Source of the DNA: Trichobilharzia regenti
Lineage: Eukaryota > Platyhelminthes > Trematoda > Strigeidida > Schistosomatidae
DNA length: 64,000 nt
Assembly (NCBI GenBank): GCA_944472135.2
Contig: CALYDD020000299.1
Location: forward strand, 124,001 to 188,000
Direction of reading: 5' to 3'
Position numbers and translations under genes: made by a program. Positions 56,002 to 64,000 of the stretch are shown one piece after another. The notes beneath the pieces were generated by a model, which did not search any database, was not told the DNA's origin, and worked only from the letters and a program-made list of their open reading frames with translations. Position 1 is the first letter of the stretch; every line of letters begins with the position of its first letter.

Positions 56002-58793
56002 GAAGCCTGAAGGTAGTGTACACTAATATACGTAGTATCGGGAACAAATTTCACGAGCTAGGTGTATTAGTAGAAGACCTTAGCCCAGGTATTGTGGCCA
56101 TTACTGAAACATGGCTGGTTTCGGGATTAGATGACACACCTGAGCTATGCGGATTTAGTTGCTTGCGCAGCGACAGAGTTAAGGGTCGTAGAGGTGGCGG
56201 GGTTGCTCTGTACATCAACAACTCCCTACATGTTCGTTCCGTGAAATCTGAAGCTCATGACAGTGGGACAGGTGAGGTAATTAGCTGTGAAGTAAGCTTT
56301 GCAACCGGCACTCTACTCATTGGAGTTCTGTATAGAAGTCCCTATTGTCAGTGTGATGACTTCATTTTAGATCACCTCAAACAATGGAGTAAACACAGTA
56401 GCTGTCTTATTCTAGGTGATTTTAATGCACCTCATATAGACTGGGTAGCTGTCACATCTCCAGGATCCGCTGATAAGTTTGACAGCCGGTTACTCTTGAC
56501 AACCATGGAAAATGCCCTGACACAACATGTCTTAGGTAGTACAAGATTCGGTTCTACCCAAGGATCTTCCTTGCTGGACTTAGTGCTTACTCATGACAAC
56601 GACGACGTGGATGGTCTAGTTATTCATCCACCTCTAGCAAACAGTGATCATGGGGTGTTAGATTTTAACTTAAGGGCTGGCAATTTAGTCAGTTTTCAAC
56701 CCAAATCCCGGCCTAGTGTTTGGCATGCTGACATAGTGGCTATAAAGGAGCGTGCTTCAACTGCCGACTGGTCAGTCAACATTGTCTCATCCATTGAAGA
56801 TGAATGGGATAGATTTAAGAATACACTTGAGAGGGTTACCACTGATCTCATCCCCTGGAGGGTTCCTAAAAGGCCAACAAATCGGCCACCATGGATAAAT
56901 AGACAAGCTATAACACTCCTGAGACGGAGAAAAAGGTTCTGGAATCTCTTTGTTTCTACTGGGCTACAGCAGTTCCGGCTGAAATACTGTGAAACCAGAA
57001 ACCAGTGTAAAACTTTGATCCACCAGTCAAGGATAGCTTACGAAACCCAGTTAGTTAAAAGTTCACCAGGCTGCCCAAAAAGACTCTTCTCATATATCAA
57101 GAGAAGAACACGTAAGAGTGATGCTATCCCACCTCTTATGCTTGAAGATGACCAGACAAACATGGCTGAGGATAACTTGACCAAGGCTGAGGCTTTGTCC
57201 AGGCACTTTAGTCAAGTATTCTCTGATAAAATTGATACCAGCTTTGTAAATTTTCCAGAAGGTAACTTGAAAATGGCACCCTTATACATTGGAAAGGATA
57301 CTGTCCTAAAGTGGCTTCTAAGGCTCAATCCTGGTAAGTCCAGTGGCCCTGATGAACTCCACCCACGTATATTAACAGCATTGGCTGAAAGCATAGCCGA
57401 GCCATTGTCGGTAATCTTCAACATGTCTCTGGACCAGTCTAAATGTCCAAGAGACTGGAAAGATGCCATCATTAGTCCGGTCTTCAAAACCGGATCTAGA
57501 AACTTAGTTCAGAACTATCGTCCTGTTAGTTTGACCAGTATTGTTGTTAAACTACTAGAAAGAATAATTCGTGATGCTATCATTCAGTTCATTGAAGGGA
57601 ACAAACTTTTCGCTGTGGAACAGCACGGTTTTAGAGCAGGTCATTCTTGCTTGACCAACCTTCTTTTGGCCAGAGAAAGTTGGGCAAGCTCAGCTGATGC
57701 TAATATACCGGTGGATGCCATATTCATAGACCTTAGCAAGGCGTTTGACAGGGTTTCTCATTCAGGTCTTCTAGTAAAGTTAGGTAGTCTGGGAATCAAT
57801 AAAGTGGTTACTGACTGGATTCAAGACTTTCTAAAGGACAGAAGACAAAGAGTACGAGTTAATGGGGTTTTATCAACATGGGAATCGCTTAAGAGTGGCG
57901 TTCCTCAGGGTACAATTCTAGGCCCACTTCTTTTCCTGATTTATGTTAATGAGATTCCATCGGTAGTTAAGTCATCCTGCTTACTGTTTGCTGATGACAT
58001 CAAGATATGGAGGGCTTTGCACGATGACAGTGATCAACTTGCTTTGCAGGAAGATTTAAACTTGTTAAGTGATTGGTGTAAGCGCTGGGCCTTGGAGATT
58101 AACTTAAGCAAGAGTGTAGTTATGCATGTATCCCATAGTCACGTGCACAATTACTCAATGAATGGCATTACTCTCCCAGTGGTCACTGAGTACAAGGACT
58201 TGGGAGTGGTTGTGCAGCATGACTTGAAAACAGCAGCAAACTGTAGAACTGCAGCCACTAAGGGTTTTCGAATGTTACGGGCCATACGCAAGGCTTTTGC
58301 GAACTTTGACGCTGATATATTTCGTATATTATATCCGACTTATATCAGACCTCATTTGGAATATGGGATCCAGGCAGCGAGCCCGTGTTTCAAATACGAA
58401 ATAGACTTATTAGAAAGGGTGCAAAGAGTAGGAACTAAGCTAATAAAGGGTTTCTCAACCCTGTCATATGAGGAGAGGTTAAGTCGACTGGGTTTATTTC
58501 CACTGTCATACAGACGACTTAGGGGTGACCTAATACTAGCATACCGTATCCTAAGAAATGATTTTGGAGCTAATTTATCTAAATTATTTCTTCCTTCTAG
58601 CACCAACCAATTGCGAGGACATCACCTCAGGGTTCAAAAACCACGGTCGAATCGTTTGCGTCTGGAGATCCGTTTTTCGCATCGAATTGTGAACCATTGG
58701 AACTCCCTACCGGAACATGTCGTATCAGCGCCATCCGTTGATTCATTCAAGGCGAGATTGGACCTCCTGTATGAAATAAATCGAAAGGATTAA
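55953..58793 (+). CDS. CR1 ORF2 copy B: endonuclease-reverse transcriptase, intact
   Basis: 946 codons open (first codon TTG, so the true start is probably by reinitiation near the ORF1 end). APE-type endonuclease in the N-terminal quarter: YTNIRSIGNKF, ITETWLVSG, GDFNAPHIDW, SDHGVLDF. Reverse transcriptase in the middle: NPGKSSGPDELHPRIL, NYRPVSLTSI, FIDLSKAFDRVSHSG, GVPQGTILGPLLF and FADDIKIW (near residue 680). A C-terminal domain with HRIVNHWNSLP near the end is typical of CR1-like proteins. No lesion seen, so it is a potentially active enzyme that could act with copy A-type ORF1. Confidence 0.92.
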   Translation: METYASKTCVDRPDRIGSLKVVYTNIRSIGNKFHELGVLVEDLSPGIVAITETWLVSGLDDTPELCGFSCLRSDRVKGRRGGGVALYINNSLHVRSVKSEAHDSGTGEVISCEVSFATGTLLIGVLYRSPYCQCDDFILDHLKQWSKHSSCLILGDFNAPHIDWVAVTSPGSADKFDSRLLLTTMENALTQHVLGSTRFGSTQGSSLLDLVLTHDNDDVDGLVIHPPLANSDHGVLDFNLRAGNLVSFQPKSRPSVWHADIVAIKERASTADWSVNIVSSIEDEWDRFKNTLERVTTDLIPWRVPKRPTNRPPWINRQAITLLRRRKRFWNLFVSTGLQQFRLKYCETRNQCKTLIHQSRIAYETQLVKSSPGCPKRLFSYIKRRTRKSDAIPPLMLEDDQTNMAEDNLTKAEALSRHFSQVFSDKIDTSFVNFPEGNLKMAPLYIGKDTVLKWLLRLNPGKSSGPDELHPRILTALAESIAEPLSVIFNMSLDQSKCPRDWKDAIISPVFKTGSRNLVQNYRPVSLTSIVVKLLERIIRDAIIQFIEGNKLFAVEQHGFRAGHSCLTNLLLARESWASSADANIPVDAIFIDLSKAFDRVSHSGLLVKLGSLGINKVVTDWIQDFLKDRRQRVRVNGVLSTWESLKSGVPQGTILGPLLFLIYVNEIPSVVKSSCLLFADDIKIWRALHDDSDQLALQEDLNLLSDWCKRWALEINLSKSVVMHVSHSHVHNYSMNGITLPVVTEYKDLGVVVQHDLKTAANCRTAATKGFRMLRAIRKAFANFDADIFRILYPTYIRPHLEYGIQAASPCFKYEIDLLERVQRVGTKLIKGFSTLSYEERLSRLGLFPLSYRRLRGDLILAYRILRNDFGANLSKLFLPSSTNQLRGHHLRVQKPRSNRLRLEIRFSHRIVNHWNSLPEHVVSAPSVDSFKARLDLLYEINRKD

Positions 58794-58842
58794 CACAGGC
58801 ATATAGCCTACTATCCTAAATAAATTGTAAACTGTAAACTGT

Positions 58843-59260
58843 CATTGTTGGGAGCAAAATGCATAGGCTTTGGACGCATTAATTAATGGATTTCTACTGC
58901 TTGTGGATATTTACTTCTCGTGAGGAAGGTTTTTGAATTTTAGTTGTTCCGACAGGAGTTGTGGATATTAACTGCTCAGCAACATTACGGATATAAGTTC
59001 ATCACGTTATCTTAGGAAAGTTGAGTTGTGGTTGGTGAGGTATATAAGATACCCGACGAGCGCACATCTGTCCATGTGATGTTGTGGTGAGTTATATCTT
59101 TTTCATGCTGTCGGTTTATGTCCGTTTTATTCCACTTGTTTTGTTCGGTAGAAGTTTTACAAACGAAACTTCTTGTCTGTTTGAGGGTAAGTATCTTAAT
59201 CGTTAATGTTTTATCTAAAATTGTAAATATAGGCAAAAACAACAGGTGTAGTATTTGAGC
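58843..59260. other. no gene recognised
   Basis: Contains a TATATAAG motif near 59040-59047 and a GTAAGT near 59190, so a promoter and first exon are conceivable, but there is no supporting coding sequence. Confidence 0.35.
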
Positions 59261-60285
59261 TTATACATTAAATGGACCTATAATTTCGGAGGCTCTCAGA
59301 TAGGAACTAGGACTACTATCGTTTGCAAACTCTTGTAGTTTGTCGTTAAGCACTTTTTCGAATGAGGCCAATGTACCTGCGTTACGCATTTCTATTGGTA
59401 GTTTATTCCATATATGTGCATACCTAATCAAATAAAACTTTTGCCTGGTAGCTGTTTTACATTGTTCGATAGCTACTGTACCCTTAGTGTGTCTTAGTTT
59501 GTAGCCACTGTCATCTGAATGTCGAATGCCATTAGTAGAGGTAAAAACTAAGTGGTTTAGAAGCTTATAGTAAAGTGTTAAGTTTAGTCTCAGGCGTCTT
59601 AGCCATAGTGTTTCTAATCCTAGGGTGTCACATCTAGTGGAGTAGTTCGCACCATTTTCGGTTCCGAGTAATTTTGACGTGAAGTACCTCTGCACTCCCT
59701 CGACTTTCAATTTGTCCTCTATGCGTATACTACTATACATGAATGAACAGTAATCAAATAAAGGACGCACACAAACCTTGTACAACAGAATCCTGGACTC
59801 ATTTCTGTAAAAGTTCCTGAGTAGAAAGCCGATAAGTCTGCGTGACTTTGACACTTGTTTGGAGATATGTTCAGAAAATGATAAGTCATGTGAGTATTTT
59901 AGTCCTAGGTCCAATACAGATTCCAGTCGTAAGAGTGCATGGCCTTGAATTGTCAGGTCAAGTTCTAAATTGTTGCAACCTATGCAGAGCCAGCCACATT
60001 TGTCGACATTAAACTGGAGTTGCCAGGTGTCACACCATCTATCCATTTTTCTAATTCTTGCTGTATGGCGTTTACTGTTATTCCGAGATCTGTGTTTTTG
60101 CATTTATAGGTCACTTTTAAGTCATCTGCATATAGTATTGGTTTACCAACACTAAAGCATTCACAGATACTGTTTATATATATTATGAATAGGAGTGGGC
60201 CTAATACACTTCCCTGGATTACACCACTACTTACAGGTTTAGGCCTTGAGTTTATCGAGCCAACTTTTGTTATCTGATTCCTGTC
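59261..60285 (-). pseudogene. second CR1-like family, 3' part of ORF2, inverted
   Basis: The minus strand starts near 60280 with NQITKVGSINSRPKPVSSGVIQGSVLGPLLF, then ILYADDLKVTY (catalytic ADD). It continues in another frame (60103-59261) with the C-terminal domain (IRYAHIWNKLPIEM...). One frameshift lies near 60050. It abuts the endonuclease part of the same family at 60286 head to head. Confidence 0.85.
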
Positions 60286-62146
60286 ACAGATGTCTGAACT
60301 AAGGACATTATTATCAATCGCCAAGCCTACTGAAGCTCTGATTACTGAGTCATGGTGCTCATCCTCTGTACTTGATGTGCATATAGGTATCGATGATTAC
60401 ACTGTACACCGTGCAAACAAAGACTGCAAGCGTGGTGGAGGATGTCTCATATATATACATAGCTCATTTGTAGTCAGTAAGATGATACAATGAATAATGT
60501 ACCTGACTCACTCTGGGTTGTCTTACATGGAGATAAGTACAAACTTCTCATAGGCTGTGTTTATCGAGCACCAAGCGCAACAAAAGAAACTGATGCGTTA
60601 TTAGCTAAATCGTTTGCACACGCCTCCTTGTTTAGTGCTAATTACAAAATAATTACGGGGGACTTCAATCTCCCAGAAGTCAACTGGCTAACTAGTTCCG
60701 GCCCCCAACGCTTCGACGAATTACTTGCCACTATAGACTGTTATGGATGGCAACAACACGTCCAGACACCTACTCGTGGTGACAACATGTTGGACCTTGT
60801 TTCTTGTCATGACAAAATCCCAGTATCCACGTATGTTAGTAATCGATTTTCCAGTAGTGACCATAGAATGGTACTCTGCTCTCCGCCTTTCCCACCACTA
60901 AATACAGGAAACAAACAAGATTCAGGAAGCACAATATGTCGTAGTTACAAATATACAGACTGGGGATTAGTCCAAGAACTTATTCGACTCTGTCCATGGG
61001 ATGACTATTTCACCACTGACTCCCTGGAGGCCGTAGTAACCCTGTTTTACAGGAATGTTACCCTTTGTCTAGATACAGTTGCTCCAAAGAAAATAGTGAA
61101 ATTAGGTAGACACCGAGCTGAATATATTCCAAGGGCACACCGCAATAAGTTAAGGAAGCTGAAGAAACAGTACTATTCCACTAAGGATATATCACTACTG
61201 CTCTCAATCCACGAGTCTCTTGAATCTATCAAGCGCCTACGCTCTCAAAAGGACCTCGAAGAAGAGTTAATGGCACTTGAAAGTACCTCCAAAGTTTATA
61301 ACTTAACAGCACTTCTTAAAAAACGAATGCGGTCGGCGAGGGAAATCCCCTACTTACTTCACGACACAGTAATCTACAATGAGCCTGCCACTATCTGTGA
61401 ACTTCTCAGTGATTGGTTTGCGAACTTTAGTTTGGAAACACATATGCCTGGTGAAACCGCCCCCCTTACTAGCTCTTCCCTTGAAAGCATTGTATTCACT
61501 AATCAATTAATAGTACAAGCAATTAAAAGCCTTAAACCTTCCACTAGTACGGGACCGGATGGCCTCGCTTCGATAATTTTCAAAAACAGTGGGTGTCATA
61601 TACCCCTGTTACTTCTTAAATTCTTCTCAATATCTATGGACACTGGCACTTACCCTAGTGAGTGGAAAACTAGCTTCATAATTCCACATTACGAATCTGG
61701 TGATAAGGCAAACGTTCGCAATTACGGACCCATAAATATAACTCCAATTATCTCACAAATCATGGGGAAAGTTGTAAAAGATCAATTGTCAGACTACCTA
61801 CTTAGCGAACATCTTGTTACAAGGTCTCAACACGGATTTCTCAAAAATAGATCCTGCGTTACTTGCCACCTCGACTTTTTCAACTGCATCACTAGTAGTT
61901 GCGAAGCACGTAAGCTAACCGTTGTTCTCTACTTCGATATATCTAGGGCATTTGACATGGTATCTCACAGTATTCTCTTTGAGAAGCTGTACTCTTGTGG
62001 AATTCGCAGCCCATTACTGAACTGGTTAAAATCATTTCTAAGCAACAGGGTGCCAATAACCAAAGTTGGATCTGTATTGTCTCATCCTAGGCAGACCTCA
62101 AGTTGGGTCGTGCAAGGTAGTGTCCTAGGTCCACTTTTAATCACAG
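60286..62146 (+). pseudogene. second CR1-like family, endonuclease and N-terminal RT part
   Basis: 60290-60490 (SELRTLLSIAKPTEALITESW..., RGGGCLIYIH), frameshift at about 60490, then an open frame to 62146: LLIGCVYRAPS, ITGDFNLPEVNW, SSSDHRMV, LKPSTSTGPDGLAS, LYFDISRAFDMVSHSI and WVVQGSVLGPLL, where the BEL LTR begins. The catalytic ADD motif is beyond the break. The endonuclease start is missing. Confidence 0.85.
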
Positions 62147-62504
62147 TGTCAATGTAGTTGAAAATTGAACAATCAATTCATGGTTGTTTTCTCAAACCCA
62201 ACTTCCCCAATTTTCGCGGAGGCGTCAATCAGCCAGTCATCGTCTCATCGGTCGCTCTTCAGAAAGAAGTCAGGACAAAACCGTCAGAAGTAATACCGTG
62301 ATCCATTATTGTAATATTTGTTCATAGACCTTAGTTGTAAAGTTGGCTATGTGTTGGTGTTAGAATAAATGATTCTCCAGTCGCCAATCGGTGTTTTGGT
62401 TTTCGCGTCCGTTATAACTAAGCGTTCTGAAAGGCTTCGAGGGACAGCGAGAGGCCCGGCGCAGCAAGAGCTGGGCATTAACGGTTTACGAGACGTGGCT
62501 GACA
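62147..62504 (+). repeat. 5' LTR of second BEL copy (358 bp)
   Basis: TGTCAATGTAG...GTGGCTGACA, same length as 53300-53657 and close in sequence. Confidence 0.88.
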
Positions 62505-62655
62505 GTTTCTGACGGAAATAGATTCTGTTGAAAAAGGATTCAAACAGTTGGTGAAAGTTTGGATAGTCGCCGTTCATTTTTCCTGGTGCCGGTCAAGTCC
62601 TCTTTGAACAAGCAATATCTGGAACGCTTTTGGAATTGGGTCAAGTTCAACAATG

Positions 62656-63119
62656 CCTGGGTCAAAGAAGGGACAGTGTCTTGGATGCAAACAGGAAAGT
62701 AAGTCATGGTGACTTGTCTGTTACTTGTGACGATGTGTCTGATGTTAAGCATGACATGGTTGATGTTGCTGTTTCGCCGTTCAGGGATAATAGGAACATC
62801 AAACTCCCTAAACTTGAACCTCGGTGTTTCGATGGAAACCCGGCTGATTATATACAATTTGTAAAGGAGTTTGAGATCATGTTGAGTAGTTTTTTATTAA
62901 GTGATGAATTGAAATTGATGTATTTGATGAGGTATTGCACTGGAGATGCTTCAAGAGCTATACAGTGCCGTTAGTTCATGCCGCCAAATGAAGGATACTC
63001 TGAGGCCATGAAGATATTACGTCAGAGGTTTGGAAAGCCATTTATGATATCCCGTAGAAGTTTTGAGCCTGTCAAATGTGATGGAGCACAGTTAAAGGAC
63101 AACCTCGAGGAACTCGCAG
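62656..63119 (+). pseudogene. gag: Gag of second BEL copy, broken
   Basis: ATG 62656 (worn by a 2-bp loss soon after). The main frame carries the DUF1759-like KLPKLEPRCFDGNP...YCTGDASRAIQC and meets a stop near 62972, then MPPNEGYSEAMKILRQRFG continues to 63119, where the inverted LTR begins. Confidence 0.85.
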
Positions 63120-63391
63120 ACCAAAACACCGATTGGCCACTCGAGAATTCTTTGTTGTAACACCAACATATTGCCAAATTTAAACTCTAAAACTAAGATT
63201 CACAACGAAGGTCTATGAACAAATATTACAATAATAAATCACATAATTTCTGACGGTTTTGGCCTGACTTCTTTCTGAACAGCGACCGATGAGACGACGA
63301 CTGGTGTATCGATGTCTCCGCGAAAATATAGGGAAGTTGGGTTTGAGCAAACAACCATGAATTGATCGTTCAATCTTCAACTACATTGACA
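63120..63391 (-). repeat. inverted partial BEL LTR inside the element
   Basis: On the minus strand it begins TGTCAATGTAGTTGAAG at 63391 and follows the LTR for 272 bases to ...GGTGTTTTGGT. The U5 end is missing. Confidence 0.88.
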
Positions 63392-63703
63392 AGGGGTATT
63401 ACCAGTTATGGTGAAATACCGAAATCTTCAGTAGAGACTTATGCATTGTTGGATAACGGTTGAAACCTGACATTGACAAATGCTAAGCTGGCTGGTTGCC
63501 CGGGTATTAACGGCCCAAAGCAATCCTTGGTTGTAAATACTTTCAATTCTTCGAAAACGGTATTATGTGAGGGAGTATCATTTCAGTTAGAATCCCTGAC
63601 TACTGGGGAAGCCGTTGAAGTAGATACTGCTTACACTACCTCCAGCATGAAACTCAGCGAAGCTATAGTACCTAGTCGTGAAACAGTTGTCGGTAAGCCG
63701 TGA
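63392..63703 (+). pseudogene. BEL/Pao protease-region remnant
   Basis: YALLDNG-type active-site stretch near 63440-63460 (here with a stop directly after it), then NLTLTNAKLAGCPGINGPKQS, VVNTFNSSKTV and FQLESLTTGEAVEV, the layout of BEL/Pao aspartic protease. Broken by stops. Confidence 0.7.
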
Positions 63704-63719
63704 TAATAATATATTTCTT

Positions 63720-64000
63720 CCTGTTTATGCAGGAACATACCAATTGTACAGGCATGGATAAGTTATTATATAAATTACACAAATTGATGTGTGATGAATT
63801 TACAGTTTGGTTGTTCTTTCTGACATTTGAGTCAGACGGAACAGTCTGCTATAAAGTCTGTTTGTGTAGCACATAAAGAGATATAGAGATATTGTCTTCG
63901 CATTAAAAAAAACCCAGACATCAGATGAATGTAATACAAATATCTGGGAAAAAAAGCTTGAAGTCAATCCTCTTACATAACTTTGTTGTGAACAGCACCC
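63720..64000. repeat. unclassified repeat, second copy
   Basis: Shares ordered blocks with 54500-54660. Runs to the window end. Confidence 0.55.

Larger units (their letters stand above)
54716..58842 (+). mobile_element. CR1-like element copy B, full length
   Basis: 4.13 kb with the 5' UTR start shared with copy A, ORF1, overlapping ORF2, and a 3' end of short TGTAAAC-type repeats. ORF2 is intact and ORF1 has one frameshift. Nearly identical to copy A, so both are recent. Confidence 0.94.
62147..63703 (+). mobile_element. BEL/Pao element, second copy, rearranged and incomplete
   Basis: LTR 62147-62504, leader, gag start, inverted LTR piece 63120-63391, protease-region remnant. RT and the rest are absent from the window, so it may continue to the right or be truncated. 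It starts exactly within RT of the CR1-like fragment. Confidence 0.8.

Noticed and set aside
1..64000. CRISPR arrays, bacterial operons, rRNA genes
   Set aside because: No regularly spaced short repeats, no operon-like gene packing and no rRNA sequence. The window is eukaryotic.

Overview
The window looks like a blood-fluke genome, most likely Schistosoma. The evidence is the mix of repeat families: a CsRn1/Boudicca-type Gypsy element, a BEL/Pao element, CR1-like and SR2/RTE-like non-LTR elements, a Penelope-like remnant with a GIY-YIG domain, and a degenerate hammerhead ribozyme of the SM-alpha SINE type. The AT-rich composition and 31-38 nt spliceosomal introns fit the same group. Family names come from recognised motifs, not from a database search. 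Nearly all recognisable coding sequence is transposon-derived. Host-like genes are limited to one multi-exon SWIM-finger/MULE-type gene (44987-46726), a head-to-head pair of candidate secreted-peptide genes (26.2-27.6 kb) and one weak exon candidate (35.2-35.4 kb).

Layout. 1-5457 is a CsRn1/Boudicca-like Gypsy element with intact pol and a heavily deleted gag. 5459-20212 is a large inverted repeat: two arms of about 6.39 kb (5459-11848 and 13824-20212) around a 1.98 kb spacer of Gypsy, Penelope-like and RTE remnants. Both arms carry the 3' end of a second, Mag-type-looking Gypsy element, whose decayed full copy fills 19590-23701 on the minus strand. The first Gypsy element cut into the left arm only, so the left arm probably continues upstream of the window. 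24.3-34.3 kb holds a tRNA-derived SINE, a second inverted repeat with the divergent secreted-peptide genes, a SINE-type hammerhead, and a mosaic of segments paralogous to both inverted repeats followed by an RTE remnant.

36243-38083 is a compact, apparently young LTR element with identical-length LTRs and a 5-bp target duplication. It keeps gag and the integrase tail but has lost the rest of pol, and it carries a coiled-coil segment of about 47 residues with no counterpart in the parental element. 39583-52074 is a full-length CR1 element (minus strand) split by an 8.37 kb BEL-LTR-bounded insertion (41332-49703, target duplication AGTCT). Inside that insertion pol is absent. In its place are an unusual gag extension with a membrane segment and an intron-bearing SWIM/MULE-type gene.

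52.1-64.0 kb is a further nest. It has a solo BEL LTR, a near-intact second CR1 copy with a 946-codon ORF2 and a frameshifted ORF1, a different CR1-like family in a head-to-head (5' inversion) arrangement, and a second BEL copy rearranged by an inverted LTR piece. The window is best read as a record of nested transposition and inverted duplication, with a few possible captured or domesticated genes.
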